A stretch of 64,000 nucleotides of DNA from an uncultured Pelagibacteraceae bacterium (GTDB lineage Bacteria > Pseudomonadota > Alphaproteobacteria > Pelagibacterales > Pelagibacteraceae), in NCBI GenBank assembly GCA_902588965.1, contig CACIRD010000001.1:62001-126000 (forward strand), written 5' to 3'. Every line of letters begins with the position of its first letter. Within the stretch, counting starts at the first letter, position 1. Made by a program: the position numbers and the translations under genes. Under the pieces are notes generated by a model, which had not been told where the DNA came from, did no database searches, and saw only the letters and a program-made list of their open reading frames with translations. Below are positions 1 to 8,680 of the stretch, in pieces.

Positions 1-698
1 TTTCAAAAGATTGGAAATGGTTTGCCTCAATAGGTTTTATAAATTTAGTTATACCATTTTTTTTAATTGCCTATGGGGTAAAATCTGTTCAAAGTAATCT
101 TGCAGCAATTTTAATGTCAACAACCCCATTAAGCGCAACTATATTGGCTCACTTTTATACAAAAAATGAGAAATTTAATTTTACCAAAACAATAGGAGTT
201 CTTATAGGTTTTTTTGGAGTTATTTACTTATTTTCTGACAATATTGTTATAAATGAAAACAATTTTGTAGCAGCGTTACTAATTTTACTTGGATCAACTT
301 GTTATGTTATTGGCGGGATACTTACTCTTAAAATTAGCAAAAAAAAAAATGAAAATGTTACGGGATCAATTTTAATATGGGCAACAATAATATTATTGCC
401 ATTAGTTTGTTTTTTAGAGCAACCTTGGAATTATACTCCAAGATTAGACTCTACAATATCAGTTATATATCTAGGAATTGTCTCAACAGGAGTTGCGTGG
501 CTTTTAAGATTCAGAATTTTAATGAAGAATGGATTAATATTCCAGTCCCAAGTTGCTTATCTAATACCAATATTTGGTGTGATATTAAGTTATATTTTTT
601 TAAAGGAGATAATAACAACAAAAGTTTTAATATCTCTTATAGCTATTATTATTGGAATTTATTTTGTAAAAAGGGCTGACCAAAAAAAAACTACTTAA
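1..698 (+). CDS. EamA/DMT-family transporter, 5' truncated by window edge
   Basis: Inner-membrane drug/metabolite transporter of the EamA type. The reading frame is open from base 3, so the true start lies outside the window; about 231 residues remain. The visible part is a run of hydrophobic helices separated by short basic loops. It includes the second EamA repeat, in which a glycine/proline-containing helix is followed by a helix ending in FLKE, then a last helix and a basic tail. The substrate cannot be told from sequence. Its stop codon overlaps the stop of the convergent methyltransferase gene by 8 bases. It is the first of three EamA genes in the window. Confidence 0.85.
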   Translation, partial: SKDWKWFASIGFINLVIPFFLIAYGVKSVQSNLAAILMSTTPLSATILAHFYTKNEKFNFTKTIGVLIGFFGVIYLFSDNIVINENNFVAALLILLGSTCYVIGGILTLKISKKKNENVTGSILIWATIILLPLVCFLEQPWNYTPRLDSTISVIYLGIVSTGVAWLLRFRILMKNGLIFQSQVAYLIPIFGVILSYIFLKEIITTKVLISLIAIIIGIYFVKRADQKKTT

Positions 699-1608
699 GC
701 TTAGATATTGCTGATATGTGCAATGTATTAGTTTCACAACAACCACCTAGAATAGTTGCTCCTTTATCTTTTAATTTTTTTGCAAAATCATGAAAAACTT
801 CACCCGTTACCTCTTTTCTTGATCCAAGAGATATATTAGGATTTTGACCAATTTCATCAGGTTTAGATTTATTAAAAGTACTTACTGGCAAAGGTTCTTC
901 TTTACCCCACAAATTAGCTTTAAAACCAAATGGTAATCCTAATTTTTTGAACTCATAAATATTATTTTCTATTATTTCTAAAGAAACGCATGACGCTATT
1001 AAACCTAGCCAATTATTACTTTTATAATTTTTAACAATTTCACATACAGTTTCATTTGATGGAAGTTTGCCATCTTTTTTTAAATGAAATCCAACTAGAA
1101 CAGGTTTATTTAATCTCTCAACAACATTTAAAGCTAATTCAATTTCCCAGCTACTTGAAAAAACATCTAAGTAAAAAAAATCTATATAAGGATCAATTAA
1201 CTTTGCTTGATCGTCAAAACTTTGTTCAATTATTTTTCTATCTCTATTATCAACTACATAAGTCCCATTTTGAGGAGGTAGGCCACCCGCAATCAATATA
1301 TCTTTTTTTGAATTGTCTCTAGCTTTTGTTGCAAGTTCACCTGCTTTTTTATTTGCATAATCAAACATCTGCAATACTTTATTTTCTTCCAGCCTTACTT
1401 TTCTTGAACTAAAAGTATTTGTAACTATTACATCAGCACCCGCCTCTATAAATGCAGAGTGGGTATCTACGACTAAATTATGATTTTTCTCATCAATTAA
1501 TGCACTAGCTGACCACAGAGATCCATAAGAAACCAAACCTCTTGAAAGAAGTTCTTGTCCCATACCACCATCTAAAATTCTTACTTTTTTAAAAAAATCT
1601 AAATTCAT
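691..1608 (-). CDS. Homocysteine S-methyltransferase family protein
   Basis: Predicted zinc-dependent methyltransferase of about 305 residues that moves a methyl group from a methylated donor (S-methylmethionine, betaine or a similar compound) to homocysteine to make methionine. The N-terminus carries the DGGMGQEL motif. The zinc-thiolate cysteines are visible as Cys near residue 207 (IASCVS) and the GGCC pair at about 288-291 near the C-terminus. The frame stays open to 1656, but I chose the ATG at 1608: it precedes the conserved barrel start and sits two bases from the end of the upstream TauE-like gene. The methyl donor is not determined. The single-domain length fits the MmuM/BHMT-like group rather than MetH. 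Confidence 0.85.
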   Translation of the reverse strand: MNLDFFKKVRILDGGMGQELLSRGLVSYGSLWSASALIDEKNHNLVVDTHSAFIEAGADVIVTNTFSSRKVRLEENKVLQMFDYANKKAGELATKARDNSKKDILIAGGLPPQNGTYVVDNRDRKIIEQSFDDQAKLIDPYIDFFYLDVFSSSWEIELALNVVERLNKPVLVGFHLKKDGKLPSNETVCEIVKNYKSNNWLGLIASCVSLEIIENNIYEFKKLGLPFGFKANLWGKEEPLPVSTFNKSKPDEIGQNPNISLGSRKEVTGEVFHDFAKKLKDKGATILGGCCETNTLHISAISKLK

Positions 1609-1609
1609 A

Positions 1610-2356
1610 TTAAAAAAACAATTTAATACCCATTCTAATTGAAACAAATAAAACAAGTCCCGAGGTTATAAGTGCTAATATTTTTGTTGGTAAAATTTTC
1701 AAATTTAGAAAATTACCTATCTGTCCTCCAATTAATACTACAAAAAGCAGGTACCAATAATCTAATAGCTGATTAAAAACATATTGTTTAGAAATTTGAC
1801 CGAATATTCCAGCTACTGAATTTATCAATATAAAAATAGAAGCTAATGAAACTATTTCTCTTGGCTTCGCTGCTTTAAGTAAAAAAAGTATAGGACTTAA
1901 AAAAATTCCACCTCCTATTCCGACTATACCAGAAATAAAACCAAGCACTGAACCAATAAGTAAAGAAAAAGAGAAGGAAATCTTATTATAATCATTTTTA
2001 GAATCTTCATAAGATTTAAAATTAAACATAAGTAAAAAACCAGCAAATAGTAAAACAAAAAATAACAGAATTTCAAAAATTTCCTTTTCTATTTGAAGAG
2101 AACCACCAATAAATGCAAAAGGTACAGAGCCTATTAAAAAAGGAATTACTAATTTTAAATTGTAATTTCCAGTCCTCAAGTAGTTAAAACAATTGCCTGA
2201 AACCACTATAATATTACAACATAAAGCAATTGTAGGAAAAATATAGTACGGAACTCCCCATAATAACAGTAGCGCTAAATAAGTAGATCCACCACCAAAT
2301 CCAACGCTTGAGTACAATATTGCAGTTACAAAAAATAAAATTGGTAATATAATCAT
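1610..2356 (-). CDS. TauE/SafE (TSUP) family membrane exporter
   Basis: Inner-membrane protein of 248 residues with about eight hydrophobic segments. It has the glycine-rich signature of the TSUP family in both halves: VGFGGGSTYLALL near residue 20 and GIVGIGGGIFLSPILFLL in the middle. Family members export sulfite or other small sulfur-containing or organic anions. The sulfonate and sulfite genes elsewhere in the window make sulfite export plausible, but that is inference. It is followed two bases later by the homocysteine methyltransferase, so the two are probably co-transcribed. It diverges from moaB with only nine bases between the start codons. Confidence 0.85.
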   Translation of the reverse strand: MIILPILFFVTAILYSSVGFGGGSTYLALLLLWGVPYYIFPTIALCCNIIVVSGNCFNYLRTGNYNLKLVIPFLIGSVPFAFIGGSLQIEKEIFEILLFFVLLFAGFLLMFNFKSYEDSKNDYNKISFSFSLLIGSVLGFISGIVGIGGGIFLSPILFLLKAAKPREIVSLASIFILINSVAGIFGQISKQYVFNQLLDYWYLLFVVLIGGQIGNFLNLKILPTKILALITSGLVLFVSIRMGIKLFF

Positions 2357-2365
2357 TTTAAATTT

Positions 2366-2866
2366 ATGAGAGTAAATATAGCACTTTTAACAGTCACTGA
2401 CACCAGAACTTTCGATAATGACAAGTCTGGAGATATTCTAGAAAACAAAATAAAGGATGCAAATCATAATTTGGTTGATAGAAAAATTTGCAAAGATAGC
2501 AAAAAAGAAATTAAAAAGATATTAAACCAGTGGCTTAAAAAAAAGAAAATTGACACAATTATTACTACAGGAGGAACTGGACTTACAGGAAGAGATATTA
2601 CCCCGGAGGCTTTAGAGGAAGTTGCAGATAAACAAATTCCAGGTTTTGGAGAAATTTTTAGACACTTAAGTCTTGAGACAGTAGGGACATCTTCAATTCA
2701 ATCAAGAGCTTGTGCTGTTTTAGCTAACGGAAAATACATTTTTGCTTTACCAGGATCTTCAGGTGGAGTTACTGATGCGTGGGACAAAATACTAGTTCAT
2801 CAATTAGATGTTAACCACAAACCATGTAATTTTGTAGAATTATTTCCAAGACTCAAAGAAAAATAA
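2366..2866 (+). CDS. moaB: Molybdenum cofactor biosynthesis protein B
   Basis: A 166-residue MoaB/MogA-type protein that adenylates molybdopterin before molybdenum insertion. The MoCF-binding motif TTGGTGLTGRD lies at residues 67-77, and the C-terminal part holds the conserved ALPGSSGGV segment. The length fits MoaB. It lies about 7 kb from the moaA-C-D-E operon of the same pathway and about 2 kb upstream of the cox operon, whose enzyme needs the cofactor. No moeA is seen in this window, so the molybdate insertion step must be encoded elsewhere. Confidence 0.92.
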   Translation: MRVNIALLTVTDTRTFDNDKSGDILENKIKDANHNLVDRKICKDSKKEIKKILNQWLKKKKIDTIITTGGTGLTGRDITPEALEEVADKQIPGFGEIFRHLSLETVGTSSIQSRACAVLANGKYIFALPGSSGGVTDAWDKILVHQLDVNHKPCNFVELFPRLKEK

Positions 2867-2871
2867 GATTT

Positions 2872-3726
2872 TTATTTTTTCTCTCTTGTAGCAAGAAATA
2901 CTCCAGTAGAAGCTATAATAAAGCCAATTATATCGATAGTGGTAAGCATTTCTTTTAAAAAAATCCATGCAATAAAAGCTGAAGTTGCGGGAATTAAATA
3001 AAACAATGAAACAGTTTTGCTAGCGGAATTGTGTTTTATTAAATACATTAAAATAGTAAACGCACCAAATGATACAAGTAGTATTTGATGACTCATAGCC
3101 ACAATAAAGGTTAAAGAGAAATTTATATATGGTTCAATAAAAAATAAAACCGCAAGTAAATGAAATATGAAACCACCTAACGCCTGATACATGTTGCTCA
3201 CAGGTAAAGACATATTATGACTTAATTTTTTTTGCCACAGAGTTCCACTTGTTACAGCTAATAAGGATATAAAAACCGCATAAATACCAATTGTAGGTAA
3301 TTTTGAACCAATATCAAAACCTAACACAAAAAATGCACCTATAAATCCAAGGATTACTCCAATCCATTGTTTTAAAGTAATTTTTTCATTAAGCAGCGGA
3401 CCAGCTAAAGCATTTGTTAAAATTGGATTAAGCGTAACAATTAATGCTGCTATTCCTGTTGGAAGTCCTTTTGAAATAGAAAAGAAAACGCCTCCTAAAT
3501 AAACTCCATGAAATAAAACTCCACTAAAAATCGACTCAAGTATAAATTTTTTTTTAACTATAATTTTATAATTTTTTATTAATGAAAATAAAAAAAAACC
3601 AAAAAAAACCAATATGAATCTAAAAGCTAGTGCCGAAAAAGGATCACTATTATCTACTATTGGTTTGGTTGTTATAAATGCAGATGACCAAAGAATTACA
3701 AATATTATTGGAAATAACTTTATCAT
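2872..3726 (-). CDS. EamA/DMT-family transporter
   Basis: Complete 284-residue EamA transporter with about ten hydrophobic helices in two repeats. The N-terminal repeat has the typical WSSAFITTKP start, the middle has the LNPILTNALAGPLLNEKIT segment that follows the family pattern, and the second repeat ends FLKEMLTTIDIIGFIIASTGVF. It probably moves a small metabolite across the inner membrane; direction and substrate are unknown. The stop lies six bases from the stop of moaB in a convergent pair. It is followed upstream on the same strand by the DUF1244 gene at 15 bases. Confidence 0.88.
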   Translation of the reverse strand: MIKLFPIIFVILWSSAFITTKPIVDNSDPFSALAFRFILVFFGFFLFSLIKNYKIIVKKKFILESIFSGVLFHGVYLGGVFFSISKGLPTGIAALIVTLNPILTNALAGPLLNEKITLKQWIGVILGFIGAFFVLGFDIGSKLPTIGIYAVFISLLAVTSGTLWQKKLSHNMSLPVSNMYQALGGFIFHLLAVLFFIEPYINFSLTFIVAMSHQILLVSFGAFTILMYLIKHNSASKTVSLFYLIPATSAFIAWIFLKEMLTTIDIIGFIIASTGVFLATREKK

Positions 3727-3741
3727 TAAAAAGAAAAATAT

Positions 3742-3987
3742 TTATTTTTGGTATTTTTCTTTCCACTCAGCATAAGACATTCCATAAACGTGTTGTCTTG
3801 CATCAGGGTCTGAAATTTTAATGCCTTTTTTTTCCGCTTCTTCTCTATACCATTTAGACAAACAGTTTCTGCAAAATCCAGCAAGATTCATTAAATCTAT
3901 ATTTTGCACATCTTTCCTATCTCTTAAATGATTTAAAAGTCTATCGAAAGCAGCAGATTGCAATTCTTTTTTAGTATTATCATCCAT
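3742..3987 (-). CDS. DUF1244 family small protein
   Basis: An 81-residue protein matching the DUF1244 pattern common in alphaproteobacteria. It has an N-terminal helix with AFDRLLNHLRDR, a LAGFCRNCLSKWY core with Cys39 and Cys42, and a C-terminal HVYGMSYAEWKEKYQ motif. The two cysteines and nearby histidine could bind a metal, but the function is unknown. It lies upstream of the EamA gene on the same strand and diverges from coxG with a 28-base gap, so the promoters of both must sit within coding sequence or in that gap. Confidence 0.9.
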   Translation of the reverse strand: MDDNTKKELQSAAFDRLLNHLRDRKDVQNIDLMNLAGFCRNCLSKWYREEAEKKGIKISDPDARQHVYGMSYAEWKEKYQK

Positions 3988-4015
3988 AAAAATATATGTT
4001 AATCCTGATACACTT

Positions 4016-4597
4016 ATGAAACTTTCTGGATCTTATCAAATAAAACTTGAAAAACAAAAGGTTTGGGAGGCTTTAAACGATCCCGAAATCTTAAGAAAAT
4101 CTATACCAGGATGCGAAAATTTTATTAAAAACTCAAATACAGAATTTACCGCCATAGCTACAAACAAAATTGGACCATTTAATGCTAGTTTTAAAGGAGA
4201 TATTGAACTTAAGGAAATTAATGCACCACATAGTTATGTTATCGAAGGATCTGGCAATTCTCCAGTGGGTTTTGCAACGGGCTCAGCGAAAGTTAAGTTG
4301 GAAGATAGTGACGGAGGTACAAAACTTTCCTATTCAGTTGAAGCAAATGTAGGTGGAAAAATTGCACAAGTTGGCTCAAGACTAATTGATATGACAGCAA
4401 AAAAAATGGCTGACATATTTTTTGGAAAATTTTCACAATTGGTTGCACCGAATAAAATTTCACGTGAAAAAGATTCAAAACCAGAGGTGGAAAATATTAC
4501 AAATAAAAAAAAAGACACAAAATATAGTGGTATTAAATTTTTATATCCCTTAAGTTTTGCAGTTTTAATAGGTATATTGATTTATTATTTACTCTAG
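4016..4597 (+). CDS. coxG: CoxG-like SRPBCC protein, membrane anchored
   Basis: A 193-residue CoxG-family protein. Residues 1-150 form the SRPBCC/START-like fold recognised by MKLSGSYQIKLEKQKVWEAL, the IPGCE motif and GSRLIDMTAKKMADIFF. A lysine-rich linker follows, and then a single hydrophobic helix covers about residues 172-192. In carbon monoxide dehydrogenase organisms CoxG helps attach the enzyme to the inner membrane, and the C-terminal helix fits that role. It is the first gene of the cox-like group and is separated from coxS by 81 bases that hold a promoter-like pair of boxes. Confidence 0.88.
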   Translation: MKLSGSYQIKLEKQKVWEALNDPEILRKSIPGCENFIKNSNTEFTAIATNKIGPFNASFKGDIELKEINAPHSYVIEGSGNSPVGFATGSAKVKLEDSDGGTKLSYSVEANVGGKIAQVGSRLIDMTAKKMADIFFGKFSQLVAPNKISREKDSKPEVENITNKKKDTKYSGIKFLYPLSFAVLIGILIYYLL

Positions 4598-4625
4598 TCG
4601 CGTAATACTAGAATTATTTTACAGG

Positions 4626-4655
4626 TTGTCCCACTTAATTTAATTGTGTTATAAT
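4626..4655 (+). promoter_or_regulatory. Sigma-70-like promoter before coxS
   Basis: A TTGTCC box at 4626-4631 and a perfect TATAAT at 4650-4655 are separated by 18 bases. They lie 23 bases upstream of the coxS GTG start and inside the only sizeable gap of the cox group. The minus-35 box matches consensus at four of six positions. This would let coxS-L-M be transcribed apart from coxG. AT-rich DNA gives TATAAT often by chance, so the evidence is moderate. Confidence 0.5.
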
Positions 4656-4678
4656 AAAATTATTAAAGTGAGGGATGT

Positions 4679-5140
4679 GTGAAAAAAATTACTTTAGAAG
4701 TAAATGGCAAACCTGTAGTTAAAGAAATTCCTGATAATACTTTATTATCATCGTTTTTACGAGAAACTCTTAATTTAACAGGCACACATGTTGGCTGTGA
4801 TACTAGCCAATGTGGTGCATGTGTTGTTCATGTAAATGGAAAATCTATAAAAAGTTGTACAGCATTAGCAACTGATGTTGAGGGTTCAAAGATTACAACA
4901 ATAGAAGGTTTAGCATCAAATGGTAAAATGCACCCAATGCAAGAAGCATTTAAAAAAATGCACGGACTACAATGCGGCTTTTGTACACCTGGCATGGTAA
5001 TGAGTGCAGTAGACCTTTTGCAAAACAAAAAAAATCCATCAGAAAAAGAAATCAGAGATTGGCTAGAAGGTAATATATGTAGATGTACAGGTTATCATAA
5101 TATTGTTAAAGCAGTTAAAGAAGCTGCTTCAAAAATGTGA
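4679..5140 (+). CDS. coxS: CoxS-like 2Fe-2S subunit of molybdenum hydroxylase
   Basis: Small electron-transfer subunit of a xanthine-oxidase-family enzyme, 153 residues. The first 2Fe-2S cluster is ligated by Cys40, Cys45, Cys48 and Cys60, and the second by Cys99, Cys102, Cys134 and Cys136 (QCGFCTPG and ICRCTGY motifs). The start is a GTG at 4679 preceded by a GAGGG-like ribosome site; an ATG at 4675 is out of frame. It is followed by coxL after 17 bases with an AAGGAG ribosome site. It works with coxL and coxM as a cytoplasmic heterotrimer. Confidence 0.95.
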   Translation: MKKITLEVNGKPVVKEIPDNTLLSSFLRETLNLTGTHVGCDTSQCGACVVHVNGKSIKSCTALATDVEGSKITTIEGLASNGKMHPMQEAFKKMHGLQCGFCTPGMVMSAVDLLQNKKNPSEKEIRDWLEGNICRCTGYHNIVKAVKEAASKM

Positions 5141-5157
5141 AATAAAAAGGAGAACAA

Positions 5158-7533
5158 ATGGCAAGTTTAGTTGGATCAAGAGTAGAAAGAAAAGAGGACA
5201 AAAAATTTTTAACAGGTAAAGGAAGATATACAGCTGATATTACTTTAGCACATCAAACCCATGCAGTTTTTGTAAGATCTCCTCATGCACGAGCACAAAT
5301 TAAAAAAGTTGATATAACAAAAGCCTCAAAATCTCCAGGAGTAGTTGCCATATTAACAGGTAAAGATTTAGCAGATGATAAAATAGGTGGACTTATCGCA
5401 GGTTGGAAAATAGTTAGTGAAGATGGATCGGACATGAAAGTTCCAGCACATCCAGCTTTGGCAACAGATATAGTTAATTATGTAGGGGACCATGTTGCGG
5501 TAGTCATTGCTGAAACTTTAGAAGATGCAAAGAATGCAGCTGAGTTAGTGAATGTAGATTATAAAATTTTAAAAGCTGTCGTTGAAACCGAAAAAGCAAT
5601 GGACTCAGATGCTATACACAAAGATATTCCAAAAAATTTATGTTATGACTGGTTACTTGGTGACAGATCTAAAACAAAGGCAGCATTTGATAGTGCTGAT
5701 AAAATTGTCAAAATTGATTTAAGAAATAACAGGTTAATACCTAACGCAATGGAACCTAGAGCATCTATAGGAGATTATAATCCATCTACAGAAGAAATTA
5801 CTTTATACACTGCAAATCAAAATCCACATTTAACTAGGTTAGTTATTTCAGCATTTAATGCTGTTGCACCGGAACATAAATTTAGAGTTGTTGCACCAGA
5901 TGTTGGAGGTGGTTTTGGTTCAAAAATTTACCCATATTCAGAAGATGTTGTTATAGCGTGGGCTGCAAAAAAAATACAAAGACCAGTTAAATGGGTGGCA
6001 GAAAGAACAGAGTCATTTTTATCTGATTGTCATGGAAGAGACCATGTTACTCATGCAGAGTTAGCTGTAAAATCTGATGGAACAGTTGTAGGTTTAAAAG
6101 TTGATACTATTGCTAATTTAGGTGGATACGCTTCACTTTTTGCAACAGTTACTCCAACTTACTTGTATGGACCTCTAGTTTTAGGATTATATAATATTCC
6201 AGCTGCTTACTGCAATGTTAAGGCTGTTTATACTAATACAGCTCCTGTTGATGCTTATAGAGGAGCGGGAAGACCAGAAGCAACTTATATGATTGAAAGA
6301 TTAATGTCTAAAGCAGCAATGGAATTGGGAATGGATCAAGTTGATTTTAGAAGAAAAAATTTTATTAAACAATTTCCACATCAACAAGCTTTGGTACACA
6401 ATATAGACTCTGGTGATTACGATGCGCACTTAGATAAAGCACTTGAAATTGCCGATTATAAAGGATTTGCAAAAAGAAAATCAGATTCAGAGTCAAAAGG
6501 AAAATTAAGAGGAATTGGTTTTTCAACTTATATAGAAGCTTGCGGTATTGCCCCATCAGCAGCTGTTATGTCTTTAGGAGCAGGTGTTGGTTTATGGGAG
6601 TCAGCCGAAGTTAGATTTAATCCAACTGGAAATGTTACTGTATTTACTGGTGCACATAGCCACGGACAAGGTCATGACACAGTATTTGCTCAAATTGTTG
6701 GTGATAAATTAGGAGTTGCATTAGAAAATGTAGAAGTTGTTCATGGCGATACTGACAAAGGACCTTTTGGTATGGGAACTTATGGCTCAAGATCTCTTGC
6801 AGTAGGGGGAACAGCTATAGATAAAGCGTGTGATAAAATTATTGCAAAAGGAAAAAGAGTAGCCGCAAAAATGCTTGAAGCAAGTGAAAGTGATGTAGAT
6901 TTTAAAGATGGAGAATTCATTGTAGCTAAATCAAACAAGAAAAAAACTATAGGAGAGATAGCATTTGCTTGTTATTTGCCTGGTCAGTATGGTGAAATTA
7001 AATCTCCATTACCCGAAGGTGATGAACCAGGACTTAAAGAAACAGCGTTTTATGATCCTATTAACTTTTCTTTTCCAGCAGGTACACACATTTGCGAGGT
7101 AGAAATTGATCCTGAAACAGGAGAGACCAAATTAGACAAATATTCTGCAGTTGATGACTTTGGAACGATAATGAATCCAATGATTGTCGAAGGTCAAGTT
7201 CATGGAGGTGTAGCACAAGGGGTAGGCCAGGCTTTATATGAAAATGCTCATTATGATGAGACGGGCCAATTGGTAACAGCATCTTATATGGATTACACAA
7301 TGCCTAGAGCTGACAATTTTCCAGAATTAAAAATTGATTATACTTGTACACCAGCTACATCAAACCCTTTAGGAGCCAAAGGTTGTGGAGAAGCTGGAGC
7401 AATCGCTGCCCCACCAGCAGTAATGAATGCTGTGGTTGATGCAATTGGTACAGATATTTCAATGCCTGCAACTGCTGAAAAGGTTTGGAATGCATGTAAG
7501 AATTTAAAAAAAACTAATTCAAAAGCAGCATAG
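5158..7533 (+). CDS. coxL: CoxL-like molybdopterin-binding large subunit, form II type
   Basis: Catalytic subunit of a xanthine-oxidase-family molybdenum hydroxylase, 791 residues, the normal length for CoxL. The active-site loop reads AYRGAGR at residues 366-372, which is the form II signature; true form I CO dehydrogenases carry AYXCSFR with a catalytic cysteine. Other family features are the DVGGGFGSK motif, the GAHSHGQGHDTVFAQI stretch and the final GCGEAGAIAAPPAVMNAV segment. Form II enzymes are common in marine bacteria, and their physiological substrate is uncertain: CO, purine-like heterocycles or aldehydes have all been considered. Part of coxS-L-M. Confidence 0.93.
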   Translation: MASLVGSRVERKEDKKFLTGKGRYTADITLAHQTHAVFVRSPHARAQIKKVDITKASKSPGVVAILTGKDLADDKIGGLIAGWKIVSEDGSDMKVPAHPALATDIVNYVGDHVAVVIAETLEDAKNAAELVNVDYKILKAVVETEKAMDSDAIHKDIPKNLCYDWLLGDRSKTKAAFDSADKIVKIDLRNNRLIPNAMEPRASIGDYNPSTEEITLYTANQNPHLTRLVISAFNAVAPEHKFRVVAPDVGGGFGSKIYPYSEDVVIAWAAKKIQRPVKWVAERTESFLSDCHGRDHVTHAELAVKSDGTVVGLKVDTIANLGGYASLFATVTPTYLYGPLVLGLYNIPAAYCNVKAVYTNTAPVDAYRGAGRPEATYMIERLMSKAAMELGMDQVDFRRKNFIKQFPHQQALVHNIDSGDYDAHLDKALEIADYKGFAKRKSDSESKGKLRGIGFSTYIEACGIAPSAAVMSLGAGVGLWESAEVRFNPTGNVTVFTGAHSHGQGHDTVFAQIVGDKLGVALENVEVVHGDTDKGPFGMGTYGSRSLAVGGTAIDKACDKIIAKGKRVAAKMLEASESDVDFKDGEFIVAKSNKKKTIGEIAFACYLPGQYGEIKSPLPEGDEPGLKETAFYDPINFSFPAGTHICEVEIDPETGETKLDKYSAVDDFGTIMNPMIVEGQVHGGVAQGVGQALYENAHYDETGQLVTASYMDYTMPRADNFPELKIDYTCTPATSNPLGAKGCGEAGAIAAPPAVMNAVVDAIGTDISMPATAEKVWNACKNLKKTNSKAA

Positions 7534-7542
7534 GAGATAAGT

Positions 7543-8328
7543 ATGAAAAATTTTAACTATCACTCAGCAAAAGATGGCAAGGAAGCAACAAAGCTTGCCT
7601 CTTCTAATTCTGCATATTTAGCAGGGGGCATGACAACAATTCCATCTATGAAATTAGGTTTGGCATCTTATAAAGATATAATTGATATAAAAGGGATAAA
7701 AAAATTATCAGGAATAAAGGTCAGTGGAAAATCTATTACTATTGGAGCTACAACTAAACATTCAGATGTAGCTAACTCAAAAGACGTAAAAAAAGCAATT
7801 CCTTCACTAGCACAATTAGCAGAAGGAATAGGAGATCCAGCAGTTAGAAACAGAGGAACAATTGGTGGATCTATTGCAAATAATGACCCTGCTGCTGACT
7901 ACCCATCTGCATGCATTGCCTTAGATGCGGTCATACACACAAGCAGTAGAAAAATCGATGCTGAAAAATTTTTTACAGGTATGTTCGAAACTGCTTTAAA
8001 AAAAGGCGAATTAATTGAGGCCGTTGAATTTAAAATTCCTGAAAAATCTAGTTATCAAAAACATCCAAACCCTGCATCAAGGTATGCTATTGTTGGTGTT
8101 TATGTTGCAAAAAATAAAAATGAAGTAAATGTAGCAGTCACAGGAGCTAAATCTTGTGTTTATAATGATGAAAAATTATCTAAAGCACTATCGAAAGATT
8201 TTTCAACTTCAGCAGTAAACGCAATAAATGTTAGTAGTTCAGGTATGAACTCAGATATTCATGCATCAGCAGAATATAGGGCAAGTTTAGTTGCTACATA
8301 CGCCAAAAAAGCCGTTGACGCTTGTTAA
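7543..8328 (+). CDS. coxM: CoxM-like FAD-binding subunit
   Basis: FAD-binding medium subunit of the molybdenum hydroxylase, 261 residues. The two FAD-contacting segments are present: AGGMTTIPSMK near residue 26 and RGTIGGSIANNDPAADYP at about residues 102-118. The C-terminal CO dehydrogenase flavoprotein domain covers the last 100 residues. It begins nine bases after coxL with a GGAG ribosome site. Gene order S-L-M differs from the classical M-S-L order of form I operons and is common in form II clusters. Confidence 0.93.
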   Translation: MKNFNYHSAKDGKEATKLASSNSAYLAGGMTTIPSMKLGLASYKDIIDIKGIKKLSGIKVSGKSITIGATTKHSDVANSKDVKKAIPSLAQLAEGIGDPAVRNRGTIGGSIANNDPAADYPSACIALDAVIHTSSRKIDAEKFFTGMFETALKKGELIEAVEFKIPEKSSYQKHPNPASRYAIVGVYVAKNKNEVNVAVTGAKSCVYNDEKLSKALSKDFSTSAVNAINVSSSGMNSDIHASAEYRASLVATYAKKAVDAC

Positions 8329-8350
8329 TTAGTATTATTATCTTTATCAA

Positions 8351-8680
8351 ATGAAAAATTCATTTGATGAAAAAATTTTAGAAGAAGCAAGTGATTGGGT
8401 TCAAGCAAATCAAAAGGTGGTATTAGCAACAGTCATTCAAACCTGGGGTTCTTCTCCAAGGCAAGTTGGTAGTCGTATGATTGTTAATGAAAAAGGAGAT
8501 TTTTCAGGTTCAGTTTCAGGAGGATGTGTTGAATCTGCAGTAGTAAGAGAGTGTGTGGGACTAATAAAGGATAAAAAACCATCTAAAAAAATTGAATTTA
8601 AAGTATCTAACGAAAGTGCTTGGGAAGTCGGACTTGCTTGTGGTGGTGAAATTGCAGTTTATCTTGAGCAAATTAATTAA
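8351..8680 (+). CDS. XdhC/CoxI family protein, N-terminal half as a separate gene
   Basis: A 109-residue protein covering only the N-terminal XdhC_CoxI domain, with WGSSPRQVGSRM and GSVSGGCVESAVV motifs. Family members act as maturation factors that bind the molybdenum cofactor, help its sulfuration and pass it to the apo-hydroxylase. In many bacteria this domain and the Rossmann domain are one protein. Here its stop and the next gene's start share one base (TAATG), so translation of both halves is probably coupled. The frames differ and each half begins cleanly, which argues for a true split rather than a sequencing frameshift. Confidence 0.88.
   Translation: MKNSFDEKILEEASDWVQANQKVVLATVIQTWGSSPRQVGSRMIVNEKGDFSGSVSGGCVESAVVRECVGLIKDKKPSKKIEFKVSNESAWEVGLACGGEIAVYLEQIN

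Noticed and set aside
1610-1656. Longer start for the homocysteine methyltransferase
   Set aside because: The extension would overlap the upstream TauE-like gene by 47 bases and adds a hydrophobic stretch not seen in the family; the ATG at 1608 fits better.
4828-5028. A 66-residue minus-strand frame inside coxS
   Set aside because: Antisense to the cluster-binding part of a clear 2Fe-2S protein; cysteines in it are by-products of the opposite strand.
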